In this document: one piece after another, positions 30,605 to 37,682 of the stretch
Layout: the number at the start of each line of letters is the position of its first letter
Numbering within the stretch: the first letter of the stretch is position 1
NCBI GenBank assembly: GCA_024641985.1
Contig: JAHEBZ010000003.1
Coordinates: forward strand, 62,001-126,000
Source of the DNA: Rhodoluna sp.
GTDB lineage: Bacteria; Actinomycetota; Actinomycetes; Actinomycetales; Microbacteriaceae
Reading direction: 5' to 3'
DNA length: 64,000 nucleotides
Program-made: the position numbers and the translations under genes
The notes under the pieces: generated by a model
Told to the model about the DNA's origin: nothing
Seen by the model: only the letters and a program-made list of their open reading frames with translations
The model's database searches: none

Positions 30605-31602
30605 GCAGGTTGTTGCTGGGTAATGCAGTGAATTCCGCCACCTCTAGCAAAGATCGCTCTGGCATCAACTAATACAATTTCGCGACCAGGATAGGCCAGC
30701 TGCAGTGCAGCAATGGCTCGCTTGTCGTTGGGGTCGTCGAATCCGCAAAGAATTACGCCCCCGTTAACGATGTAGTGGTTGATGTAGCTGTAATCGACGA
30801 AACCTTCATGGTCGCTAAGTGTGGTTGGAGCTGCAATCGGCACCAGTGTGAACTCGGCAAATTGCTCGAGTGTTTTGCGAACCTGTTGGCTAACGGCAAA
30901 GTCGGGGTGCTTGGGGTTTTCTTGATTGTGATACAAAATCGTGGTTTCATTTGCGAAACAAGCCACTATGTCGATGTGTCCCCGAGTGCCAAACTGGCCG
31001 TAGTCGCGGGTTAGACCGCTTTGGATCCAAATGGCTTGATTTGTGCCAAGTTTTTCATGAAGTTCGTTTTCAACTTCTTCTCGGCTGAGATTGCTATTTC
31101 TGCCTTCACCCAGCTGCACCGTTTCGGTGAGCAAAACGGTTCCAGAACCGTTAACAGCAATTCCGCCGCCTTCGTTTATTAAATTCGAGTTCAAAATAGG
31201 TATTTCAAGTTTTTCACCGATGAACCGAGCCACTTGGCTGTCTTTATCCCACCGCGCCCAGCTTTGCCCGCCCCATCCGTTGAACACCCAATTGACTGCA
31301 GCCACTTGGCCGTCGCTTGCTTTAACGAACGTTGGCCCGATGTCTCTCATCCAAGCATCATTTAGCTGGGCCGAAATAATCGTTATGTTTTTATCTAAAA
31401 ATGCTCTAGCTAGCTCTAAATCTTGTTCTTCGCAAAGCATTGTGACAGGTTCAAAACGAGCAATTGCGTTGGCTACGGCTGCCCACGCAGATCTAGCCTC
31501 AAAGTGCTCTTCAGGCGTTTCGCCCAAGGTGTAGCCGTTGCTCGGCCAAGCCATCCAGGTTCGTTCGTGTGGTTGCCATTCGGCCGGCATCTGCCAAGGC
31601 AT
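30601..31602 (-). CDS. aguA: Agmatine deiminase
   Basis: 333 residues. It hydrolyses agmatine to N-carbamoylputrescine and ammonia. The fold is that of the guanidine-modifying (PAD) superfamily. Key motifs are AWMRDIGPTFV, VNWVFNGWGGQ, INEGGGIAVNG, the catalytic His in RGHIDIVACF, and the Cys nucleophile in the terminal FARGGGIHCITQQQ. The start overlaps the upstream amidohydrolase stop (TGATG), so the two consecutive pathway steps are translationally coupled. Confidence 0.94.
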   Translation of the reverse strand: MPWQMPAEWQPHERTWMAWPSNGYTLGETPEEHFEARSAWAAVANAIARFEPVTMLCEEQDLELARAFLDKNITIISAQLNDAWMRDIGPTFVKASDGQVAAVNWVFNGWGGQSWARWDKDSQVARFIGEKLEIPILNSNLINEGGGIAVNGSGTVLLTETVQLGEGRNSNLSREEVENELHEKLGTNQAIWIQSGLTRDYGQFGTRGHIDIVACFANETTILYHNQENPKHPDFAVSQQVRKTLEQFAEFTLVPIAAPTTLSDHEGFVDYSYINHYIVNGGVILCGFDDPNDKRAIAALQLAYPGREIVLVDARAIFARGGGIHCITQQQPA

Positions 31603-32600
31603 CAGTAACTCACGCCAGCAATGCCACCGTGTTCGCCATCGCCCGATTCTGTGCGTCGGTTCACAACATCTTCTACGAGCATGTCGTAGCTATCGGGGCG
31701 GCGGGTAGCCAAAAACGGAAATAGGTCTAGCCAGTCACGACGCATATCAAGATCTAACTCGGCTACTAAAACTTCGTCGGTGTCGCGGCCGGCTCTTGCC
31801 AAGATTCGACCGTATGGGTCGCTAATAAAGCTGCTGCCGTAGAAATTTATTGAACCTTCGTTGCCATAACGGTTTGGCACCACCATGAAAGTTCCATTGG
31901 CAATTCCGTTGCCAACAATCACCTGGCGCCACAGTGGCTCGGTGTCAAAGTCTGGGTGATCTGGTTCTGAACCAATAGCGGTTGGGTAGGCAAGAATCTC
32001 TGCTCCACGCAAACTGTAGTTTCGAGCAACCTCCGGAAACCATTCGTCCCAGCAGGTTGGCAGGCCGATCAACGCTTCAACTCCGCCAAGCTCCACCTCA
32101 TAAACCGGGTATGGTTCGCCGTCGGCTGGGCCGGGAGCAAAATATTGATCCTCATAATATCCGGCGGTTACCGGAATATGAAGTTTCGGAGTTCGGGCAA
32201 CGATTTCGCCGGTTGGAGCCACAATAATGGCCACATTTAACCCTCGACCGTCAGCGCGGTCTTCATATTCAAAGAGCGAGGCGTGCACATAAACATCGTT
32301 TTCGGCTGCGGCTTTGGCCACAAAAATGTGGGTAGGCCCGCCATCTAGCGGTTCGGCCGTCGAGTTTGCGATGTCGGTTGGCCTAACATCAGCCGGGTAA
32401 CGGCTCAAAGTTAATTCAGGCAGAAATACGATTTGGGCGCCCGCCTCCGCCGCCAGGCTAATGCCCTCAGCCAGCTTGCTTTGATGTTGCACCGGGTCGC
32501 TGTGCCACTTGGTTTGTACTAATCCCACTCGCACAGGCTCGCGAAATGCCGGCTTGGCTCTTGCAAGGCTGATGAGCTGTTCTGCGACCGTGAGTTTCAT
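31602..32600 (-). CDS. Nitrilase-family hydrolase, likely N-carbamoylputrescine amidase
   Basis: 332 residues. The Glu-Lys-Cys triad is visible: Glu in VFLPELTLSRYP, Lys in ARTPKLHIPVTAGYYEDQYF, Cys in LIGLPTCWDEWFPEVAR. YYEDxYFxPG and CWDxWFPE are the pattern of plant/bacterial AguB-type N-carbamoylputrescine amidases. The enzyme would yield putrescine, CO2 and ammonia. The start at 32600 has AGGAG 4 nt upstream; an ATG 5 codons earlier overlaps the decarboxylase stop. Its position before aguA supports the assignment. The N-terminus is about 25 residues longer than usual. Confidence 0.85.
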   Translation of the reverse strand: MKLTVAEQLISLARAKPAFREPVRVGLVQTKWHSDPVQHQSKLAEGISLAAEAGAQIVFLPELTLSRYPADVRPTDIANSTAEPLDGGPTHIFVAKAAAENDVYVHASLFEYEDRADGRGLNVAIIVAPTGEIVARTPKLHIPVTAGYYEDQYFAPGPADGEPYPVYEVELGGVEALIGLPTCWDEWFPEVARNYSLRGAEILAYPTAIGSEPDHPDFDTEPLWRQVIVGNGIANGTFMVVPNRYGNEGSINFYGSSFISDPYGRILARAGRDTDEVLVAELDLDMRRDWLDLFPFLATRRPDSYDMLVEDVVNRRTESGDGEHGGIAGVSY

Positions 32601-32607
32601 CCTGCTC

Positions 32608-33969
32608 CTATTCATCCATGCTGTTCAAAATGGCTACAAGCTGTTCGAAGGTTGTTTGTGGGTTAACGATTGCAAAACGGGCGTTTGGCTGGCCAAGGTG
32701 AGAGCTGGGCACCACAAAGGCCTCGCCGCGGGCTAACAATTTAGCCGACCAAGCTTCGTAATCGGCAAGCTGCCAGCCACGTTTGGTAAACACAACTACC
32801 GAGAGTTCAGGTTTGCGCACCAAGTCGAGAGTGTCTGACTGTTCTATAAATGTCGAAATCTGGCGGGCAACGCGGTTATTGGATTCGATTGCCTCGCGAT
32901 ATGCGGCAACACCATGGGTTGCTAACGAGAACCAAAGCGGCAAACCACGAGGGCGCCTAGTCAGGTTGTAGGCGTAGTCGCTCGGGTTCCAATCGCCAGT
33001 TTCGGTCAGAATATCGAGATATTCGCCATGTTGGGTGTGTGCCTTGCGCCCATCCTCAGGGTCGCGATAAACAAGCGCGCAGGCATCGAACGGAGCATAA
33101 AGCCATTTGTGGGGGTCGACTATGAAACTATCGGCACGATCTAAGCCCTTGAAGAGCGATTTTGTGCTTTCTGCCAACATCGCCGCCAAACCATACGCAC
33201 CGTCAACGTGAAACCAAAGCCCCGCCTGCTTGGCTACTTGTCCAATCGCATCAAGGTCGTCAACTATGCCAAAGTTTGTTGTGCCTGCGGTGGCCACAAC
33301 TGCAAACACACCATCGCCGGCACCAGCAAGAGCTTCAGCAACCGAGGTGCCCCTAAGTTTTCCGTTTGAATCGACCGCTGCTTTAATTATTTCTACGTCC
33401 ATTACAGCCGCTGCCGCCTTCAACGATGAGTGCGCTTCAGAACTACAGATGAACTTCCAGGTTTGAGGCATGGCTTTGCCAGCAAGAACTCTGGCTGCTT
33501 TGGCTTTGTGCCGGGCCGCAACCAGCGCGCTGAGGTTGCCAAGTGTGCCGCCTTGCACAAAAACGCCGCCGGCGGTTACCGGCAAACCCGCCTCCGATGC
33601 CAGCCACGACAAGACTTGATTTTCGGCGAACACGGCGCCGGCGCCTTCCATCCATGAGCCTCCATAGATGGCTGACGCAGAAACAATCAGGTCAAAGAGT
33701 TTCGACGCTTCGGTGGGTGCGCAAGGAATGAACGAAAGGTAGCCGGGGTGATCTGTAGAAATGGTTGCGGGGGCAAGCACTTGGCCAAACAAATCGAGTG
33801 ATGCCAGGCCACCAAGACCAGATTCGGTTATAGTTTGGCCAGCCTTTGAAAAAAGGTCTGCCTCAGGTAGCGGTGAATCAAGCGGAGGTGGGCTGAAATT
33901 CATGCGGGTTCGGGCGTATTCGAAAACTTTCTCGCGCAGCTCGACCGAGGCGTCATTGACCTTGTGCAT
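32608..33969 (-). CDS. Group II PLP-dependent amino-acid decarboxylase (candidate arginine decarboxylase)
   Basis: 453 residues. It resembles the aromatic amino acid/glutamate/diaminobutyrate decarboxylase family. HPGYLSFIPCAPTEASKL and GGVFVQGGTLGNLSALVAAR form the substrate and phosphate sites. FHVDGAYGLAAML holds the Asp that contacts the pyridine N, and FIVDPHKWLYAPFDACA holds the PLP Lys. The exact substrate cannot be read. Its position directly before aguB and aguA suggests arginine to agmatine. No other arginine decarboxylase is in the window. The ATG has TAGAAT ending 6 nt upstream and no Shine-Dalgarno, so the mRNA is probably leaderless. Confidence 0.85.
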   Translation of the reverse strand: MHKVNDASVELREKVFEYARTRMNFSPPPLDSPLPEADLFSKAGQTITESGLGGLASLDLFGQVLAPATISTDHPGYLSFIPCAPTEASKLFDLIVSASAIYGGSWMEGAGAVFAENQVLSWLASEAGLPVTAGGVFVQGGTLGNLSALVAARHKAKAARVLAGKAMPQTWKFICSSEAHSSLKAAAAVMDVEIIKAAVDSNGKLRGTSVAEALAGAGDGVFAVVATAGTTNFGIVDDLDAIGQVAKQAGLWFHVDGAYGLAAMLAESTKSLFKGLDRADSFIVDPHKWLYAPFDACALVYRDPEDGRKAHTQHGEYLDILTETGDWNPSDYAYNLTRRPRGLPLWFSLATHGVAAYREAIESNNRVARQISTFIEQSDTLDLVRKPELSVVVFTKRGWQLADYEAWSAKLLARGEAFVVPSSHLGQPNARFAIVNPQTTFEQLVAILNSMDE

Positions 33970-33975
33970 GGGCCA

Positions 33976-33981
33976 ATTCTA
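33976..33981 (-). promoter_or_regulatory. -10 box (TAGAAT) of the decarboxylase-aguB-aguA cluster
   Basis: TAGAAT on the minus strand, 6 nt from the ATG, with no ribosome-binding site. The thioredoxin gene upstream ends 31 nt away. Confidence 0.55.
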
Positions 33982-34000
33982 TTGGGCTATTTGATGCGGT

Positions 34001-34393
34001 TTAGGCCTGAGGTTCTGAAACGTCGCCGGCTTCGCCGCCCTGTGATTCAATCTCTTTGCGAATCTCATCCATATCTAAACCCTGTACAGCCTCGATTAGT
34101 TCGTCAAGGGCAGCCGCGGGAAGAGCACCGGCCTGATTGAAAAGTAGAATTCCGTCGCGGAAGACCATGAGTGTTGGGATTGATGAAATTCCGGCTTCGC
34201 CTGCAAGTTGCTGCTCTGCTTCGGTGTCTACTTTGGCGAATCGGATGTCTTTGTATTTGTCTGAAGCGGCTTCAAAAATAGGGCCAAATTGCTTGCAAGG
34301 GCCGCACCATTCTGCCCAAAAATCAACCACGGTGATGCCATCGTGCACAACTGCGTCGCCAAAGGTTGCTGCGGTTAGGTCTACGGTTGCCAT
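34001..34393 (-). CDS. Thioredoxin
   Basis: 130 residues. VVDFWAEWCGPCKQFGPIF is the canonical active site (CGPC near residue 32) and SSIPTLMVF holds the cis-Pro. A C-terminal acidic extension of about 25 residues (MDEIRKEIESQGGEAGDVSE) goes beyond the ~105-residue core. I chose the ATG at 34393: GGAG lies 8 nt upstream and the family N-terminus begins there. The EamA stop is 4 nt upstream, making this the last gene of an AKR-EamA-thioredoxin unit. It may reduce MsrA, encoded just across the divergon; that is inference. Confidence 0.93.
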   Translation of the reverse strand: MATVDLTAATFGDAVVHDGITVVDFWAEWCGPCKQFGPIFEAASDKYKDIRFAKVDTEAEQQLAGEAGISSIPTLMVFRDGILLFNQAGALPAAALDELIEAVQGLDMDEIRKEIESQGGEAGDVSEPQA

Positions 34394-34397
34394 TTGG

Positions 34398-35342
34398 CTA
34401 CTCCATTCTCGGTTCGGAGCGCGCTTTTTGCGCCCGCGAAGTTTGGGCAATTATGATGCCCGCTATTACTAACAAACCACCAACGGTTTGTAATCCATCA
34501 ATTTTCTCACCTAGCCAGAGATAGCCGAACAAGAAAGCAAAAATTGTTTCGGCGGTCGAAACAATGCCTACGCCAGTGGCGTTTAAGTGACCTAGGGCAA
34601 CATAACTGAGCGCCATCGGGGCAAACGAGCCCATCACACCAAGCCAAATCAACAAAATCCAGGCCGAAATTTCGATTCCTTTGAGGTTTCCTGAAAGGTT
34701 GATAGCTGAGTTAAGTCGGTTGGTGTCGAATTGCCACCAAGGGCTCGCGAACAACCAAAAAATCGTGGCGATCAACATTGTGTAAAACAGTGTCGACATT
34801 GGGTCTCGGCCAAGGTGGCTACGTTCGCCCATGATGAAGTAAACGCTCAAAAACACTGCGGCGGCAATAGCAAATAGCACACCAATGGTGTTAAGGTCAC
34901 TTTGCCAAAGCTTCGAAACAACCGCTAAGCCGCCAAGAACTAAGCCAACACCAAACCAGAGGCGAGTGCGAAATTTGGTTCCGAAAAGCAAAATCGAAGC
35001 AACCGGAACCATCACGATTGCGGTGTATTCGATCAGAAGTGCGATGCCAACCGGCAAGTTCTTCACAGCATTCGAATAAGCCCATTGCATGAGAGCTACG
35101 CCAATGATTCCGAAGGCAAACAAAAACTTCCACTCGGCTAAACGCACTTTAAATGCGGCCGGGTTTCGAACCAAAACTATGAGGCCGGCAATCAGTGCTG
35201 TGGCAAGCGATCGAAAGATCACCATTTGCTCGGGTGATACGCCGCTTTGCATGATCACTTTAGAGGTGCTGGCGTTTAGCCCAAAAAGCAGAGCTGCAAT
35301 AAAAGCTAGAACTATGCCAAGGCTGGGGCTTTTGCGGGGCAT
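34398..35342 (-). CDS. EamA/DMT-family transporter
   Basis: 314 residues, ten TM helices in two EamA repeats (repeat 1 from LGIVLAFIAALLFGLNAS, repeat 2 from TIGVLFAIAAAVFLSVYFIMG). This is the RhtA/YdcZ-like metabolite exporter layout. The C-terminal tail is short and basic. It starts 2 nt after the aldo/keto reductase stop. Substrate unknown. Confidence 0.9.
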   Translation of the reverse strand: MPRKSPSLGIVLAFIAALLFGLNASTSKVIMQSGVSPEQMVIFRSLATALIAGLIVLVRNPAAFKVRLAEWKFLFAFGIIGVALMQWAYSNAVKNLPVGIALLIEYTAIVMVPVASILLFGTKFRTRLWFGVGLVLGGLAVVSKLWQSDLNTIGVLFAIAAAVFLSVYFIMGERSHLGRDPMSTLFYTMLIATIFWLFASPWWQFDTNRLNSAINLSGNLKGIEISAWILLIWLGVMGSFAPMALSYVALGHLNATGVGIVSTAETIFAFLFGYLWLGEKIDGLQTVGGLLVIAGIIIAQTSRAQKARSEPRME

Positions 35343-35344
35343 GG

Positions 35345-36355
35345 TTAGCCGCGAGCCCCCGTGCCATGCACTGCAAATTGTTCGATCGCTGCAAGTTCAT
35401 CGAAACTAAGTTTTGGAGACTTTAGTGCGGCAATATTTGATTCGAGCTGCTTAACGCTGCTTGCACCGATGAGCGCACTCGTAACCGTTGGATGACGAAG
35501 CACCCAGGTAAGTGCCAGCTGAGCAAGGCTTTGCCCGCGATCGGCAGCTATGTCGTTGAGGCCCTTGGCTCGGGCCAAGTAATCATCGGTGAATTGGCTA
35601 ACCTTCAAGAAGTGATCGCGCGCTGCTCGTGAGCCCTTAGGTGCCTTGCCATTCAGATATCTATCGGTCAATAAGCCTTGCGCAAGTGGAGAGAACACAA
35701 TCGAACCCACGCCCTCGGCACCGAGCGTGCCAAGCAGAGAGGTTTCGGCAGTGCGGTCGAACATCGAATAACGCGGCTGATTGATAAGCAAATCAACGCC
35801 CATTGAGGCAAGAATGCGTTTTGCCTCGCGGGTTTGGGTGGCATCGTAGTTAGAAACGCCCGCATAAAGGGCCTTGCCAGAATGCACGGCGTGAGCCAAT
35901 GCACCCATGGTTTCTTCGAGGGGTGTATTTGGGTCAAAACGGTGACTATAGAAAATGTCTACATAATCGAGCTGCATGCGCTTCAAACTTTGATCAAGCG
36001 AAGACAGCAAGTATTTGCGCGAACCCCACTCGCCATAAGGCCCAGCCCACATGTCATAACCAGCTTTGGTCGAGATGATGAGCTCATCGCGGTAAGGCTT
36101 GAAATCTTTGGTGAAGTGAACGCCAAAATTGGTTTCGGCGCTGCCATAAACCGGCCCATAGTTATTTGCCAAGTCAAAGTGCGTCACACCAAGGTCGAAC
36201 GCCCGGCGCAAGATGGCCTTTTGGTTGCGCATCGAATCGACCGAGCCAAAGTTGTGCCAAAGCCCAAGAGATAGAGCAGGCAGAAGCAAACCGCTCTTGC
36301 CAGAGCGTCGATACTCGATTGAGTCGTAGCGGGTCTTGTCGGCCTTATAAGTCAT
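35345..36355 (-). CDS. Aldo/keto reductase, L-glyceraldehyde 3-phosphate reductase type (YghZ/Gpr-like)
   Basis: 336 residues. The tetrad is visible: Asp and Tyr in FDLANNYGPVYGSAE, Lys in LIISTKAGYDMW, His in DIFYSHRFDPNTP. PALSLGLWHNFG and SRKYLLSSLDQSLKRM are almost the same as in E. coli YghZ/Gpr, which reduces L-glyceraldehyde 3-phosphate and methylglyoxal with NADPH. No Shine-Dalgarno: TAGGCT ends 6 nt before the ATG and is shared, as a palindrome, with the divergent msrA promoter. Confidence 0.92.
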   Translation of the reverse strand: MTYKADKTRYDSIEYRRSGKSGLLLPALSLGLWHNFGSVDSMRNQKAILRRAFDLGVTHFDLANNYGPVYGSAETNFGVHFTKDFKPYRDELIISTKAGYDMWAGPYGEWGSRKYLLSSLDQSLKRMQLDYVDIFYSHRFDPNTPLEETMGALAHAVHSGKALYAGVSNYDATQTREAKRILASMGVDLLINQPRYSMFDRTAETSLLGTLGAEGVGSIVFSPLAQGLLTDRYLNGKAPKGSRAARDHFLKVSQFTDDYLARAKGLNDIAADRGQSLAQLALTWVLRHPTVTSALIGASSVKQLESNIAALKSPKLSFDELAAIEQFAVHGTGARG

Positions 36356-36361
36356 GTGTTC

Positions 36362-36371
36362 AGCCTAGGCT
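36362..36371. promoter_or_regulatory. Palindromic double -10 box for the divergent AKR and msrA genes
   Basis: AGCCTAGGCT reads TAGGCT on both strands. Each hexamer ends exactly 6 nt before the ATG on its own side (36355 minus, 36378 plus). Neither gene has a Shine-Dalgarno. The two promoters overlap almost fully, so RNA polymerase can serve only one at a time. Confidence 0.6.
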
Positions 36372-36377
36372 AGAGCC

Positions 36378-36902
36378 ATGACTAGTTTTGTTCTTGGCGG
36401 AGGTTGTTTCTGGTGCCTCGATAGTTCGTTCATGCAGTTTTCGGGCATAAGTGACGTAGAAGTTGGCTACATGGGTGGCAAGAACCCAAACCCGACCTAC
36501 GAGCAGGTTTGTGGCGGCAACACCGAGCATGTCGAGGTGGCTCGCGTGAACTTCGATGAAACGGTGATTCCAGCCGAGGTAGTGCTCGATATCTTCTTCA
36601 CCCTGCACGATCCAACTCAACTAAATCGCCAAGGCAACGACATCGGCACGCAATACCGTTCGGCAATGTTCTATGCCGACCAAACTCAGCGTCAACTCTT
36701 CGAGGCGGCGCTAGATCGCGCTGCGCAAATCTGGGATGGCCAAATCGTTACGGCCATCGAGCCGGCGAGCGAATGGTGGATGGGCGAAGAATATCACCAA
36801 GACTTTTTCGCAAAAAACCCGCTGCAGGGCTACTGCAACGCGGTTGTGGCACCAAAAATGGCCAAGGTGCGCAAAGCATTCACAGGCTACCTAAAGCCCT
36901 AG
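36378..36902 (+). CDS. msrA: Peptide-methionine (S)-S-oxide reductase MsrA
   Basis: 174 residues. It repairs methionine-S-sulfoxide. FVLGGGCFWCLDSSF holds the catalytic Cys in GCFWC (residues 9-13). VEVGYMGG, NTEHVEVARVNFDE and QYRSAMFY are conserved. A recycling Cys is near the C-terminus (LQGYCNAVVAPK). It is divergent from the AKR-EamA-thioredoxin unit, giving a repair enzyme beside a possible reductant. It is probably read from a leaderless mRNA. Confidence 0.96.
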   Translation: MTSFVLGGGCFWCLDSSFMQFSGISDVEVGYMGGKNPNPTYEQVCGGNTEHVEVARVNFDETVIPAEVVLDIFFTLHDPTQLNRQGNDIGTQYRSAMFYADQTQRQLFEAALDRAAQIWDGQIVTAIEPASEWWMGEEYHQDFFAKNPLQGYCNAVVAPKMAKVRKAFTGYLKP

Positions 36903-36911
36903 TTATCCACA
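36903..36911 (+). promoter_or_regulatory. Single perfect DnaA box (TTATCCACA)
   Basis: The exact consensus 9-mer begins directly after the msrA stop codon and 98 bp before the ssb-like gene. No second box was seen nearby and no dnaA/dnaN genes are present, so it is not an origin. It could be a DnaA titration or regulatory site, or chance. Confidence 0.45.
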
Positions 36912-37008
36912 TTTAGAGGCTTTCTTGGCGCTCGCCGAATCGGCCCAGCCAAACTCAATTCAGAACCACACGACACTGGGTCGGTGGTCTGTTTGAGAAA
37001 GGCACAAG

Positions 37009-37461
37009 ATGTCTGAAGCACTTGCTGTTGCCGGTTTGGTAGCAACAACCCCTCGCCACCTGGTTACTCAGGATGGTCTGCCAATCACCTCGTTTCGCCT
37101 AGCTTCGTCGACTCGCAGGTTTGATCGTGCTCAAAACAAGTGGATCGACGGTGAGACAAATTGGTTCACGATCACCGCGTTTAGGCAACTTGCCGTCAAC
37201 TCGTCGACCTCTATAAAAAAAGGCGATCGAATTTTGGTTACCGGCAAATTGCGAGTTCGCGACTGGGATAACGGCGAGCGCAGCGGCACATCGGTTGAGG
37301 TTGAAGCCGACTCGCTTGGGCACGACCTAAGTTGGGGCAGTGCCGTGTTCACCCGAACCGTTATGGTTCGCGAAAGCGAACCAGCCGAGCAGTCGGTGTT
37401 TGATGACGGCGAGGCCGAGGTAGAACTTGAAAAAGAATTGGTTGGCGCAAAAAAGCGCTAA
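37009..37461 (+). CDS. Single-stranded DNA-binding protein paralogue
   Basis: 150 residues. An OB-fold SSB domain covers about residues 1-115 (LAVAGLVATTPRHLV, NWFTITAFRQLAVN, GDRILVTGKLRVRDWDNGERSGTSVEVEADSLGHDL). The acidic tip that recruits partner proteins (DDDIPF type) is missing; the protein ends EKELVGAKKR. It is therefore a secondary SSB rather than the replicative one. GAGAAAGG lies 6 nt before the ATG. A perfect DnaA box is 98 bp upstream. Confidence 0.88.
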   Translation: MSEALAVAGLVATTPRHLVTQDGLPITSFRLASSTRRFDRAQNKWIDGETNWFTITAFRQLAVNSSTSIKKGDRILVTGKLRVRDWDNGERSGTSVEVEADSLGHDLSWGSAVFTRTVMVRESEPAEQSVFDDGEAEVELEKELVGAKKR

Positions 37462-37471
37462 TCGCTAGTTG

Positions 37472-37503
37472 CCGAGCCAATCCACCCCCTCGGTTTGGCT
37501 CGG
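37472..37503 (+). terminator. Terminator-like hairpin after the ssb paralogue
   Basis: CCGAGCCAA, 14-nt loop, TTGGCTCGG: a 9-bp perfect stem 10 nt after the stop. No T-tract follows, so it may be a factor-dependent or mRNA-stabilising hairpin. Confidence 0.45.
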
Positions 37504-37527
37504 TGCTCCTCTCTCATTCGAGAGCCC

Positions 37528-37629
37528 ACGGCATCCTCAACATCGCAAGCTTGCATTAAGGCTCATTTGCAGCCACTACAGGTCGGGTAAACTTATACCC
37601 AGAAGCAAGCCAGATGTTGAGGATGCCGT
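37528..37629. repeat. 17-bp perfect inverted repeat flanking the ettA promoter
   Basis: The left arm at 37528-37544 (ACGGCATCCTCAACATC) and right arm at 37613-37629 are exact reverse complements, 68 nt apart. Between them lie GCAAGCTTGC at 37545-37554 and a TAAACT -10 hexamer at 37588-37593. The right arm falls in the predicted ettA leader, about 55 nt before the ATG. No other function of this 221-bp gap is apparent. Confidence 0.6.
37588..37593 (+). promoter_or_regulatory. -10 box (TAAACT) of ettA
   Basis: TAAACT within GGGTAAACTTATACCC. Transcription from about 37600 would give a leader of about 80 nt, unusually long for this window. Confidence 0.45.
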
Positions 37630-37682
37630 TTTCTTTCGGTTCCGGTTGGCGGCTAAACCAATGCGAAAGAGACAGATTTTTC

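Noticed and set aside
36903-36911. Chromosomal replication origin
   Set aside because: Only one DnaA box was found and no dnaA, dnaN, rpmH or AT-rich unwinding region is nearby.
37614-37682. N-terminal extension of EttA starting at the ATG at 37614
   Set aside because: The extra 23 residues do not look like EttA, whose conserved start (MAEFIYQMIK) is at 37683. The stretch overlaps the inverted-repeat arm in the leader.
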